This document shows positions 44,870 to 57,872 of a DNA stretch of 64,000 bases, piece by piece. The DNA lies in contig NOKP01000004.1 in NCBI GenBank assembly GCA_002682825.1, positions 803,607 to 867,606 of the forward strand, read 5' to 3'. Below the pieces are notes generated by a model. That model ran no database searches, was not told where the DNA came from, and saw only the letters and a list, made by a program, of their open reading frames with translations. Origin of the DNA: Neonectria sp. B-13. Its lineage: Eukaryota; Ascomycota; Sordariomycetes; Hypocreales; Nectriaceae. Position 1 is the first letter of the stretch; each line of letters opens with the position of its first letter. The position numbers were made by a program, and so were the translations under genes.

Positions 44870-47800
44870 TGCGAGGTAGAACGACGCAGTTTAATCCTGA
44901 TTGTTGCAATGAAGCGTACAGGGGTTGTGTCGCTGGTATATGCATAGCATTCATTGGGAGTTAAGTTAGATGTTGGTGGAAATGATGAACGGTAGCGAAC
45001 TTGGACATCTTCCTACTTGCTCTAGGAGCAACGACAACAACCTAGTTGACTTTTGACTTCCTTGTTATGAACAATTGTGGTAAATTTTGCTCAACTCAAA
45101 TTACTCTGTTGTCGATGTTCATTACCATTACCACGGCTACGATAGCAATACATGCTCCAACGACAATATCCAAAACTTGCATTTACTCTCCCCTTCTACT
45201 ACTAAATTTCATATCTAATATTAAATCAATGACAGATAGACTTATCATCTATTGACCCTTGTGTCTGCCTAGCCACGCGGATCGTGACTTACCCTATACA
45301 TGTCCTCATCTTTTACCCCTGAATAGACTTGTCGATAGAAGTTGCGTCTTTCAAGGCCAAAGGCCGCTCAAGCTCATCATCCATAATCGAAGCATCATTG
45401 ATTGTGCTGTATCTCTTGTGATTATGCTCAAAAACGTGTTTGTTCATGTCGATACCGTTACCATATGGCAGACTTCCCTTATACTAGGGGAGAGATTTGA
45501 ACAGCGCACATTTAAGCACTCTTAGCATCGTGATCTCATAGAAACGAGAGAGAGAGGTTACCCAAGCTTTCGGAGTCAACATAGCCCCATAGAATTTCTC
45601 CCCTGACGATCAACCCCTATCAGCCGTCTCTGACAAACACCATAAGCACACCTCATCTCCCAAAGCAAACACTTACAGGTCAGTCATACGACAGAAACCT
45701 ACAAACCAACCGTCCCACCAAGATCCCCTACTTTTCTCCCGGTAGCCTGCATACGCTCATCGCAAGGCAACCGCGCACGTCAAGAGCTCGTATCCCTCGA
45801 GTCGCACGGTGGAATACGAAAGTAGGGTGGACGATCTAGACACGGGAGCTTGCATATATCGGTGAGCAGCAGGCAGCCTAGTCTGGCGGTCTCAAGCGTT
45901 CGACCGAGGTGTGACGACTTGTCTCTTGGTGAGAGGGTACGCTCACCTGCCCTGCTGACCTGAACATAGTCTAGTAGGACGGAATGCCATGCAGCAGAAG
46001 GGGGACACGGATTGACACTCTCAAAGCCAGAAAACATCAGTTAGGCGGACCATGCTGCGCAGCGACGAAACACAAGCACCTGCACGATGCGCTCATCGCG
46101 AAGAAGATGGGGCCCAACACGACCGGCGAGGTCCGTGGATCCACGGTTGTATGTAGTTGCTGTGGGCGGAAGTTGCAGGGCGGATTCAGCCATCGCAGGT
46201 AAGACGAGCGAAGTTTGCATGCCGGGATGACGTGTAAGAAGTATACCGGGCTTGTCTTGTGAGAGGCCTTGGTCTTCGGCTGTTGGAACGGACGTGTATA
46301 CTTTCTCTCAGGCAAGGGCGTTTCGTTGGTGGACGGTGAAAAATTTCCTCCAACCGATCTAGCGAGCATTGGCTGAGAGTCGTTGGTATCTCTCTCGTCC
46401 GTGTGTCTGTAACGACAAAGGCATAGGCGTACAACACATCACAGTAGCAGACCGGCATGGCATACACCAAAGGTCAATACTAGGCAAACTCGGACACGGA
46501 ATATCTCCCCAGGTCCGTGTCCACACAAATAACGAATGACCGAAGTTCCCCGGCCATAGCAAAACAAAGACTAACACGGCGAGATGGAATTCTCCAAGTG
46601 TGCCTCGATCCACATGGCACTCCGCTAGGCGGCTTCCCATGCCATGTTCCTCGTCCAAGTCTGGCATTTTGCCCTAGGATGGTTGCGTACACGTACGTGC
46701 TGTCTGTGTACTGTATAACCTCCTCCTCCCTCCGTGATACCAGCGCAGGACGCCGCCGAAGAACGCCAAGAAAAAGGGCAATCAATGTGAAGAAGGCCCT
46801 TTTTGTTTTTGCAGGATGAAAAAAAGACGCCGAGCGTTGTCGCGGCTAAGGCCCCTGGTCACGGCGAAGGAAGCACAAGCTCTTCCATTTTCTGTTCGTT
46901 CCTGGGATTATCCGTAGACGCTTTCTTCGCGGAATGATGCATCCCAGGTTCCGGAGCGATATCGACACGATTGTCAATGGACGCTCGGGGTCATTGGCGG
47001 CTCTAAGGTTCCCAAGAGGACGACGACCCCTGGGGAAAAGCCCCTTCCATCTCCCGCAGGACCAGGGGGCAGAAGCTTCGTGGCGAGTTGACAGCAGCGT
47101 GTCTCAGAGTCGGGACCGGCGTCTACGGTCTGAGCTTTTTGTCCGATCTGGCCCTGTAGAGAACCTCCGGGGATGGCTTCACGGACCACCCGGATCGAAC
47201 CTCCGATGACGTCCGCGCCACAATCCACGGCCCCCGGTTCCTGCGTTTTCTGCGTTCCCGTTGTCCCCGACTGAGCCTGGGATATCCCCGTCTGCCTCTC
47301 TGCTCCGTTCCTTCTTGCCTTCCTTCGCTTCGTCTGTTCCCATCTCCATCCCTTCATGTCCATGTCCATGTCTGGTATCCTTGTCCATATTTCCCTCTCC
47401 GTCGTCTCTCAACCACTCGAACGGCCTCAAAGAACAACACAACCCAGCATCGCCACCTTTTTTGCACCATCTTTTTCACCTACGCCCCGACCAAAATAAA
47501 CCCGGCCAGCTGTCATCCATCTCCATGGTTTACCCCGGCGCCTGCTCGACCAAGCTCCCGGAACCGAATCCGCGAGTTTCGCGCCCGAGCATTTGTTCCT
47601 CCTGCTTCTGCGACGGAGTCCCGCCAGCACTTGCAATCTCGCCCTCTGACTGGCCTCTGTTCCCCGCCTGGTGGGTAAAACGTGACTCGAAAGGTATGCG
47701 AGTAATGGCCTGATGTCCACTTGGCCCTCGTGGGAGATTGATACAATGCGGTGGTCCTGGCGGCCTTGGTGTTTTGGGGCTTGGAGTTTTCCCCTTGTTA

Positions 47801-48095
47801 TTCCGCAACGAACAACTCAACTTGTGGCTCGCCGCCCACTTCCCGCGCCATACGGTTTGTTCGCCCGGCTCCGCGTGTTCGCCGTGTTGCGATGAAACGG
47901 CAAAGGAAAATAGGAAACGGGAAACCAGAGACGGGAGGTCCGGGGAGGACAGGGGACGGCGGAACTGCCAGAAACCCCGTCAGATGTCAGTTCGGCTTAT
48001 AGCGCCCTGGTGACCGTTACCATTGACGTGGCACCCGATTGCGTAGGGGGCTGGACGAGAGATTTTGGACGGGCACAGCGCATATCTTTTTTGTG

Positions 48096-48116
48096 GAGGT
48101 GGTGGTGGTGGTGGTG
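48096..48116. repeat. GGT trinucleotide microsatellite
   Basis: About seven GGT/GTG units in noncoding DNA. Confidence 0.9.
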
Positions 48117-51100
48117 AGCCCAGTAATCAAGTACTGCTACGCGCGCGATACATGCCCGTCGTTGATCCCGTCTCCAGACACGGCCTCTTGGTGTTGCTCG
48201 ACGCCTTTGATACCGGGACACACTCGGTTGGTGGTGTAGTAAGGCGTCATGTCACGAGACGGCGCCACTGATCCCAGACTGACTGTTGTTCCCGTCCTTT
48301 CAAGCCGGCTATCGACTATCGCCGAGCGACTATCGAGCTGGCAACTGGTAGCGAGCCCTTTCTCCTGTGGGCGACAACTCACCCGCATGGTGGTTGTCTA
48401 GGAAAATAGCACTCAGCTGACCTGACCCGACCGACATTGATGCTGTCGACCGATGCACAAAGCAAGCGTGTTTCCCCTTCCATGTCTCGGCACTTCGCCG
48501 CTGGGCCGCATTGTACCAGACTTTGCAACACTTGGGTTCGCCAGGGTCGAGTGCCGGCGCCGACATGACATTCTGACAAGCATCACCAACACCATCGCAT
48601 CGGTCCCATGGGAATCTGGGCTCAGAAGCCAGCCCTCTCACAACCTCGGCATCGCTGGCCCCGAAGCCCTCAACTTGAAAGCCCTAGGTGACAGCTCAGG
48701 TTTCACTGAACGCACAGCACTTTACAGCACTTTACAGTACAGTACAGTGACCTTCGCTCTCGGACCCGAGCCTCGCCGCTCTCGCAGGCGTGGAGAAAGG
48801 AGGTTGTGCATCCGGCTGATGCTCACCGGTCCCACCTGTTTGCAACATATTCGGCTCCGCCGTTGTTGTCGGCTGTGGAGAGACGGTGAAGGGGCTTTGG
48901 CTTTTTTCAACCTCACGACCACAACAACATGTATGCAATGCGTAGGTAAGGCAAGCTGCTGCAGAGACCCGTGAGCCTGGGAGAGGCCCCCCTCCTCCGC
49001 TCCAGGGCCGGACCATGGGGACGGTACGGCATCGCCGTATTGGCCGTCTTCAAACCGAGGTATTCGTACTTGCGTGCGGGTTTGTCTTGTTCGCGTTGAG
49101 CCACCCCTCCCGTTCTCCCGTTCCATGTCTCTGGGGAAGGCATCCATCTGTACCAACCGACATACTGCGCCGAGCTGTATCCGTACGCCTTTCCTGGCTG
49201 CTGACACCCACCACCAAAGCCAGCCCGGCCACTCTGGACCGCTCCGCACCTACGGGAGGTTGTTAGACCGCCGAGGATATACCAAAGTGACTCGTCAGTC
49301 TGCACGGCGGCACGTGGGGGCCGGCCCGAGCCAGACCTGGCCAAGGCCGGCGCCGCGTCCGCGAACGACGACCACGTTCAACTGGCCGGATGGGGCGTGT
49401 TCTGATGCCCACGCGGGCCACCTCGCGTCTGCAGCATGCCGCCCGCTTGTTCGGATCACCTCAAGGACGAGGCGCGCAGGTGCAACAGAGACGCGTGCAG
49501 CAGAGGTGCAGGCAGACAAACCAGAAGCGGATGCTGAGGTTGCAGGCGTCAGCCTACATGGTTGCCCTGCAGCCCAGCTGACCTAGGGGCAGGTTGGGAG
49601 TGACTCAATAAGTCGTTGGTCAACTGGTGCATGGTGGTAGGTACGTTCAATGCCCAGACCGTGGTGAACCATGGTGAGAGACAGGGCTGAAGAGGCGGCT
49701 GCACCCTAGACCGGAACCAGGCGGTATGGCGGAAGCCCGGGAGCGCTTGCATTCTGCCAAAGGAGCATGGCTCCCGTTTCGCCCTCATAGCTTGGGAAAT
49801 GAGCCAATCTCAACAGCGCTGTTCTAGCTGCCGTTCTTCGTCTTCTGGTTCTTCTTTGTTAAGGCGGACAACGCAGTCTGCCCGTGTAGTCTTGTTCCAG
49901 AAGCCGGGATCCCGTCGATAGTCTTCGGGCAGCGGACATGGGTCTGGCTCTGGCAATGATGGTCGTTGGCCGGAAATATATTTCCAATTATGGCAACCGT
50001 CTCTGATATGTTGCCAGTTAGTCGTGGCAATGCCTGATGGGTGATGTGGTGGCATCTGACATATTGTAGGTACATGCCAGAAGCATGTGTGTATCCATAC
50101 CCTCTGTCCCTGATGGCGACTGACTGGGCCTTCGAAACTAATCTGACACTTCTGCCAACCAACCTCGCCCATCCACGGCGCCAATGTTGGTTCCACTCCA
50201 AACCCAAAGACCCAAGCCCGAGACCGGCAGATGGCTGCAACAACCCGTCATGATTAATTGATGATACCCACAACGGTGACAAGGCATGTTGCAGCTGACG
50301 GGCGGGGCCTTGTTTCGCAAACGAGGCTGTGAGGCGTCACAAGTGGACAGGAGAGAGTCTGACCCCCGGCATCAATGATAGAAGATTATCCATCTTTGGA
50401 TCGTGGTGGGCCCTTGAAACCTGTTGGCAATACCGTATTATTAGACTTGTGTGTGCCGCTGGCCTCCACTGAAAGCGCCTGTCCCGGTCAATTGCGGAGA
50501 AAGGATCGACAAACACGGGCAACCGTCATGCACTCAGCCAACAACCGCCCAGACGTCGACTAACGCCATAGGCTGGCGGATGATGTTCGTCAGGGGTCGG
50601 TCCCGAAGTCTTGGGGAAGGATTCTAGAAGGCTGAGTCTCAAGCCAGCAAGGCCTAGCCAACAGCCAACAAGTCACCGACAGATGGATCATGGCTCTTCG
50701 TGTTCAAAGGTCGTTTGCCCAGCAAGGCCGGCGGATCAGCCGCGCGATGCAACATGAACCTGGACCCGGGTTGGCGAGATGAGGAAGAGTCTGAGCTTCC
50801 TCACGTAAAGCTGGCCAAACTTGCTCTGCTCGTGACATGCGAGCCTGAGCACTGACGGTCAACCCCGGTCTGGGTTGGTTGCGATTTGTTTGACTTTATG
50901 GCAGGACCAGGATTGGCTTTGACTGTGCTGTATTCGCAGTTTGTTGGTACAAGGCCTTGTGTCGAGTCTTACCCGGTACTAGTTTCACGGCTGTGAATGA
51001 TTGCGCCAGGTGTACGGGTACTAAGCAGTCGAAGTGTGAGCCTCGTCATCACTTCGACCGCCGAGTGGAGCGGTGTGCTGAGTGAGAGCGGCATGGCCTA

Positions 51101-54100
51101 GTATCCCATCCAACGTCGCACCGCGCCAATATCGCACCACATGACTTCGCACCGTGAAACGACATCCGTTTGCCTTGTCCTGCCATGCTACCTGAATAAC
51201 GCGCTGTATTGGTAGTCGGCCAAACCATGTCGCCTTCTCATCAGAAAAGTGCCGGGAAGTGAGGCAAGGGATACGCATACCTTGGCTTCCTTCTCTCATC
51301 AGCTCCCTGGCTTGGATGGGACACGGGCGGCCGCTAATTGACACTGGTGGCACCAAACCATGGCCATGGCTCCCCGGGGACCGATTCCGAGAAATTGGGC
51401 AATCAATTCATCCATCGCCCGCCAGACCGGATAGCAGACGACGGACTAGGCGGTTGATTGAGCGATTCGCTCCTGCACGTTATCACACCTTGAATTCCAT
51501 GGCTGGGATCCCGACCGTCCTGCCTCATTTCCCCACGCCAACAAGGAGCACCCCTTGCTCAACAAGGCATTCCTCAATGATGTGCAGCAGGCCCAAGCGC
51601 CCGCTACCAAAGGGGGTGTGTCGTTTGAAGTCGACAGTCTCAGACCCTTTGCAATTCCATGGCTTGCCGGGTCAGCATCCAGTCCTGAGATACAACAGTG
51701 CGTCGTGGCCATGACGCCTAGCTCGCCCGCGGAACATGGGGCAGCCCTGAGGTCCTCATTGTAATGCAAGGAAGGGAGCTGCACTGCGCTGGAGAAGCCT
51801 GTTGCGGCTGCGGACCCTGCCCTGGTGGGTTTTGAGTGCAGTACGGACGTAGCGTGTTGTAGATAGATTGCCTCCCTTCCGCGAACTTGGGTCAGTACTG
51901 ACAGGAGTGCGTAACCATCCTCATCCTGGCGAAAAGTATCAAGGAGCATCACTTTTTCGGTTGAGTATATGGCTTGGCAAAATCATGCGGCTATCCCGGC
52001 CTGGGTAAGCTTGGGCCCCGAGCCTCTGAGGCGCATGGACTCTCCCATCACGCAGACCGGGCATGGAAACATGAATTGTTTGTCCGCCCAACAGCATGTC
52101 TGCAACAGATGTATTGCTTGACTGACTCGGGTCGTCTCAGATTGCCCCTCTGGTTCCGTGCGACGATTGGGTCAGCCTGGTCCCTGTCGTCGCATCACGC
52201 TGGTGGCTTGAGTCTTGCCTTGACTTACAAGGTGCCCAACATCCCAATTTGAGACAACGGGGTGCAAAAAGAACAAAAGGGATGGTTAAAAGTCCAATTT
52301 TTTTTTTCAACCTCAATGGACAACCCTGGGCAATCAAAGCCAAAGGCTGCAATGTCGGTTCGGCAGTAACATTTCTGACCTGTGCTATCCGATCCCCATG
52401 ACTGCCCTTGTCGGCTAGGGTAAGCCTCAAATGTACCCGGGAATTCGGGACAAATATGACAAAGCAGTAAGTCGTAACAAGCCCCGGAGACCACTGGGCT
52501 ATAATATATGAAGTGCCACTCCTAATTTCTGCGATATCCTTCAAATCGACTGGACAGTGGGGATAGATGCGAATTGAAGCCTTACCGCAGCAAAGGGCGA
52601 TACGAAGAGCGCATCATCGTTGCCCAATGCGAGTTGCCCACTTGTGATAGGACTGGAGCTATTAACCGCATCAATTGCCGTGCCTGCCGCGTGACCAGAA
52701 ACCTACCATTTGAGATGCATCCTGTACAGTGGAATCACGAAGTAGCCTACCAGCTGCCCGGCAACGGGTCCTGGCGAGGGCCAGACCTGAGAACCCACGT
52801 CTCGGATGCAAGGTGAAGTTGCACTCAGTATCCAACCGGATTGAATGGCGGGCTATGTTGCGATGAGGGGAACATGGCGGGAGGCGCGTAAGAGACGGGC
52901 GCTCCCGCCCCATCCGCCTCAGTTGTTCGTTCTAATCGGGGTTCCGTGTCTGAACTGAGAATCGCAACATGGCATTGAGCTTGGGATGCTAATGCGTATC
53001 ACGCATTCAAGTGTGCCATCCGTCTAGGGGGTGGGCAGAATAGATTGCCCGATAAGGTCCATTTTAGAGGCTGCATGATCACCCGTCTAGCAAGGTAACG
53101 CACCATCTTGCTAGTTGTCTGCGGGGAGCGTAGACGGGTTGATGGCTCATGCAGAATGCCTTTCGAGAGACGAGTGATGGGTGCGATCGAGGCGAGCAAT
53201 TGCAGGCGGTCGGACGGTACAATGACACCTGGCCTAGAGGCGTACGTACTAGACTAGGATATTTCGATTCTGTATTTGTACTTGGATTGTTCGCTCGATA
53301 CCTAGGCATGTGGCGCATTGGGCTCGACTGTTCTTTGGGATGAGGCTCAAGTTAGGCAATGAGGACGCGCTCGCTGCCAGAACCAAGTCAAATCGCGGCC
53401 AAATATGCCGAAAGCCTATATATTGACACACAATTGTTGAGGGCAATAGTATTTGCAGAGTCCTGAGAGTCCGAGACCCCGGCCCTGCTGCCTCAGGGTT
53501 CGTGGTTGCTTTCGCCCGTGCCGGCTTGAGCCGGGCTCAAGTGCCTCCGGCATTTGGGCCGTTACCCAGTCGTTCCATCGTGAGTGAAGCCGAGCTGTGG
53601 CGAGCCAATCTCACAGTTTTGCAGCTGTGCCACATCTTGTTGGCAAAGCATTGCATGGCTGCATCACATCAGCTGCCTGCCCACAATGATGCGATAGGCT
53701 GCATGCCGAGACTGGGCAACGACACGTTGCGTCCTGGTCGAGGAAAGCTGCTCAGACGCACTTGATTGCCACGAGAGGGAGTAAACTGACGGCAAGCTCT
53801 TGCATGATGCGGCTGCTTGACTTGGTGTGGTAGGTCACTCTTCCATAAAGGGGTTCATATTTTGATGCGTCGTCCTGGGGAGGCACGTGGTCACAGCCCA
53901 TCGTATAAATGAAATTGAGGGCGTGTTGGGTGTAAGTCTTGGTACGGGATAGCCGGCATCCTCACCGTTGTGCGTGCTTACTTTCTGCGACTGAGGGAAC
54001 GAACCACGCCAGCCCCAAATGAGACACCATGAGAATGCCCAGGTAAATATGTTCCATCGTGACCTCGAGACCTCTTGGCGGGCATGCATCCCACCTAGAC

Positions 54101-54500
54101 CCCAGGGGGAAGGAGATGGAAGCATTTCAGGCTTCTTTGTGTGAGTTCAAGACGTCGACAAAGTGGAGTACAGCATGCCCTGCGAGGTCGAAAAGGAAGC
54201 GCCATGAAATGCAGCGCGATAGTATACCCGACGCCTAGCCTTCGGAAAGCCTTGGGTGGTTGTCGGGAACCCGCGTACTGCTATGGAGTGGATAGAGAGG
54301 GAGGGGTGGCCAAGCCTGGGAACAACACTTTGGGTAATTGCCGATGCGGCCCCTATTGGAGCTCGGGGAATGAAGGGAGTGGTTTTGGGACGTGCCTGGC
54401 CAGAACAAATAGGAATGACGAGCGCAACCTCCCGCCGAGCGCGAGTCAAGAACTTGAAATCAATTCGAGAATCGTGGTTGGACGAATGCAACGTGGATGC

Positions 54501-54560
54501 GACGCAACGCAACGCAACGCAACGCAACGCAACGCGATGCGATGCGATGCGATGCGGTGC
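54501..54560. repeat. Compound pentanucleotide repeat
   Basis: Five to six CGCAA-type units run directly into four CGATG-type units and a diverged CGGTG unit. The two pentamers share a CG..x register, so the second probably arose from the first by mutation and re-expansion. Noncoding. Confidence 0.9.
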
Positions 54561-57500
54561 GAGGCAGTGCTTGTGTGTTTGATGTGCAGGATAGCGATGC
54601 CAAACCATCAGAATCCAGCCAGTCAAGCCGGACCTACCCAAGCGCAAGAAGTGTGTTGGGGGCGGCAAAAATCCCAGAGGCCTTTTCAGCATTGGCCCAT
54701 TTCACCTCGTCGAGTTCTCCGCGTGACACCTTGACACCCTCCAATCCAACTGTGCATCGCAACGCTGCATCGTTCTCGGGTACCTTTTCTTGCTCCGCGC
54801 GTCCCGCCCTGAGCTTGTGAGAACCGCTACGTCACCCCGTTGCGTGGTGTGGGACCAATCACGTCACCTCGCTCTTGGCTGGGGATGTGCACATTTCAAA
54901 GCCCGAACGCCTGGTCTTCCATCGTACTTCTCCGTATTGCAGAACTGTGCGGTGTTATGCCTTGGTGTTTTGCCAGGGGATCTGCTAATTAAGTGCCACC
55001 TTGTCCCCCCGGAGTCGGATCATTGTTTGGGGTCCAAAGAGCGGATGATGCCGTCGAACCTGCTAGGCGGATCTGAAAGGCAGTGGTGGTGCCTGTCCAT
55101 CCCGTCTGAGCCACAGAGATGATCGAGTCCAGATAAGCAATCGGTCTGCCGTTTGACTGTATTCGTACGGATATCAGAACAGAAAACGTCAATTTGCTCA
55201 CCGGAATCTCAAAGACACCAGCGAGGCGGCCCCAGACCCATGTCTCACAGCGGGGGCCCATGAGATCACCCTAGGGACCGGGTATCGGCACCACTTAATA
55301 TCTCAGCCGATTGGGTAGATTGCGGGACGGGAACGTCATTCCCCCACGTCGCCATCTCCCCTCCACATCTGGCAAATCAGAGTCCTCTGGGCGCCTACGC
55401 CGGGCCCAGCTCGTCGGTGCATTTCGACAGCGACATTGCTTTTGTGTGTCCTTCTCACTGGGTGCTAAGCCCCGTGGCCTCCGATGGCCCTCTCTTCCAC
55501 ACTGCCTTTCGACCACTCAAGTGGTGTGCTACGCTCTGCCTGGATTGAGCTGCTCATCGCATGGCAAACACCACATGTGATGTGATGTCGCCATGACTGG
55601 CTTTGATTTGACTGCCGCACCTCGGTGGTGTCCAGTTACGTTCTTTGTTCAAGGCATAACGTGCGCTCGCCAAGCGGCTCCGCACCCGGACTGGTCCAGG
55701 GCGACCACATGATCATGATGGCGATTATCCAAATGTCGGTGTATATCTCTCATCCGTCCGCGGAACGCTCGCCCACAAGACTCCGCATTTGGACTCGGCG
55801 AGCTCAAAATATGGGATGTAAGCAGCGCCATGGGCTGCTCACGATAGGGTGGAGGCGGTCCTATCCAGCTTATAATCACCGTGCCATGCGTGAAGCTGCA
55901 ATGCGGTGTCCCTCCGCCACAGCATGGCTAGAGCGTGCCAGCGCAGGGTTCACTGACCGACCAGAGAGTTTCCTTCTTGGTCCCCATTCCAACGACACAA
56001 CCCGCCCTCCGCGAGTGTTGGCTCCGATCAGAGGGTGCATTGACTTTCGTGGGTGCAACGCGCTGTCACCCTCCGGATTTTGGGATGGGAAGCAACCCAT
56101 CAGCTCATGACGTGGATAGCAGGTACCAGTGATAAGGCCCAGTCGCGGTACTTTGCTGGCTGATGGCGGGGCACCGACAAGGCTGCAGAGAGGTGGCAGC
56201 GTGGCTGCACCTAAGGTTCGTGATAGAGGCGGGGGTAAGACTGACGACAGGCGACGGTTTGGTGGTACTGTACGGCCGAGATACCCAAACAGGGGCCCAC
56301 AGTCGAATCCTAGCTGCAGCTCTCCAGGCAAGCTTGATGGCCACACCCCCCATGCGAGAGTACGCAGCTTTCACCCATGGCCGCCCTGTCTCGCCTTTTT
56401 GTTTGGCTGTAGCCATTGGGACAAGGAAATGACGGGAGTCGGCGCCAGAGGATCGACGGCTGATGATCTCATTCCGCTGTTGGCTGTCCCAGGCGTTTGT
56501 TTCAAGATGTCCCGGGTCCAACACTCGCCTCTGCCCTCGAATCAGACTGCGTCAGGCGGAGGAATGGGAGCAAGTCGCAATGCCAGATGGGCATCTGGAA
56601 CCTGGGACCTGGGACATCGTGGCTGAAGGTCGGTCTCGGGGACATTGCTCTAACAAAGTTTTTCCCCCCTCCCCAATGACGCTGTCTCGATCCAATCCAA
56701 CCCTCTGGCTGACGGACGGGATTGGCCTCTTCCCCACATCCTTTTTCCCACACACGGTGCTGCCAGTCATAGTCTGGCCACCTCAAGCCTAGGCAGGTAT
56801 TTCTGGCAGTCATGATTACCGCCCCTTCGCGCAGTCTAGCCGAGTCCAGGAGGGTACGGGGAAGGGAGCCGGTCGTCAACTCAAACATCCAGCCTATCAC
56901 CAATGGGTGGCCGTGCCGGCCATGCCATGCCATTTCAGTTGCGAGGCATTGCAACATCCTGCCAGATCTGTAACGGTCAAGCAGCGCGAGAGCGCTGCCA
57001 CGTCACTTGGAGTGGATTTTGAAGTTGGTCCGTTGCCGGTGTTTCGCTGACGGACCCTCGCCTGGGGTACAGCAGCGGACGAGGATGACGCTGTAAATCA
57101 TGTCTAAATTTACTGTGGACAGTGGTAGTACTGCATCGAACGCCCTGCCCTATCCGGCGGCACCCCTGTCGCTTCGTGACCAAGCAGCTGGTGCCTTCGG
57201 CGTCGCATTGTCGACGGGCGTTGAAATGAGACGGCGGGGGACGAGACTTACCAAGGAACCATATTGTCAGCCGCCAACAAGGAGCTGCTCGCTTGCTCCA
57301 GGTTGACAGCACTGGTCCGGCCTAGGGCTGCGCAAGGGTCAATTGCCTTTCTGAGCAGAGACGGAGTCCGCCATGGGGACCAAGATGTCTCTGGTGGGTT
57401 CACGGCGGTGGATACGCGGACATCGCCCGGACACGCCAATGCGCAACGTGCGTCGAGTAGTTGAGAGACGAAGGCCCGGAGGTTGGAGGCTGCAGGGTGA

Positions 57501-57816
57501 AGGATAGCCAGTGTGCGACAATTTGGCTGTCTGACGATATTTTGGATTGACTTCCTGGGTCGAGATGTGAAGTACGAAGTAATCGGGGCTAACGGCCGTC
57601 TCAAACAAGCCGCCCACTGGTCCATGCCTGGATTCCCTGCTCAGACCCGTTGCGGGCGTGGCAGCTGAGAGCCACTAGAGGAGAACGAGGCACGCTAATG
57701 GCCTGAGCGCGCAGTGGGCGCGCCCGTTGGGAAGCTGTCCAACAGGGACGTCGCCGAACAGCAGCGCGATGATCGAAATAGAGAGGGCTTGGACGCGGCT
57801 GTGGACCTTGACGCCG

Positions 57817-57872
57817 CAGATGGAGATGGAGATGGAGATGGGAGACATGGAATGGAGATGGAGATGATGTGA
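57817..57872. repeat. GGAGAT hexanucleotide repeat
   Basis: Four tandem AGATGG-type units, a short break (GAGACATGGA) and three more partial units. Noncoding. Confidence 0.88.

Noticed and set aside
46037..46470. Cys-containing minus-strand frames that could suggest a small secreted protein
   Set aside because: No signal peptide, no consistent splicing, and no similarity to a known family; indistinguishable from random frames.
47180..47210. Possible tRNA T-arm (GGTTCGATCC on the minus strand)
   Set aside because: The flanking bases do not form the five-pair T stem, and no acceptor stem or D-arm is found at the right distance.
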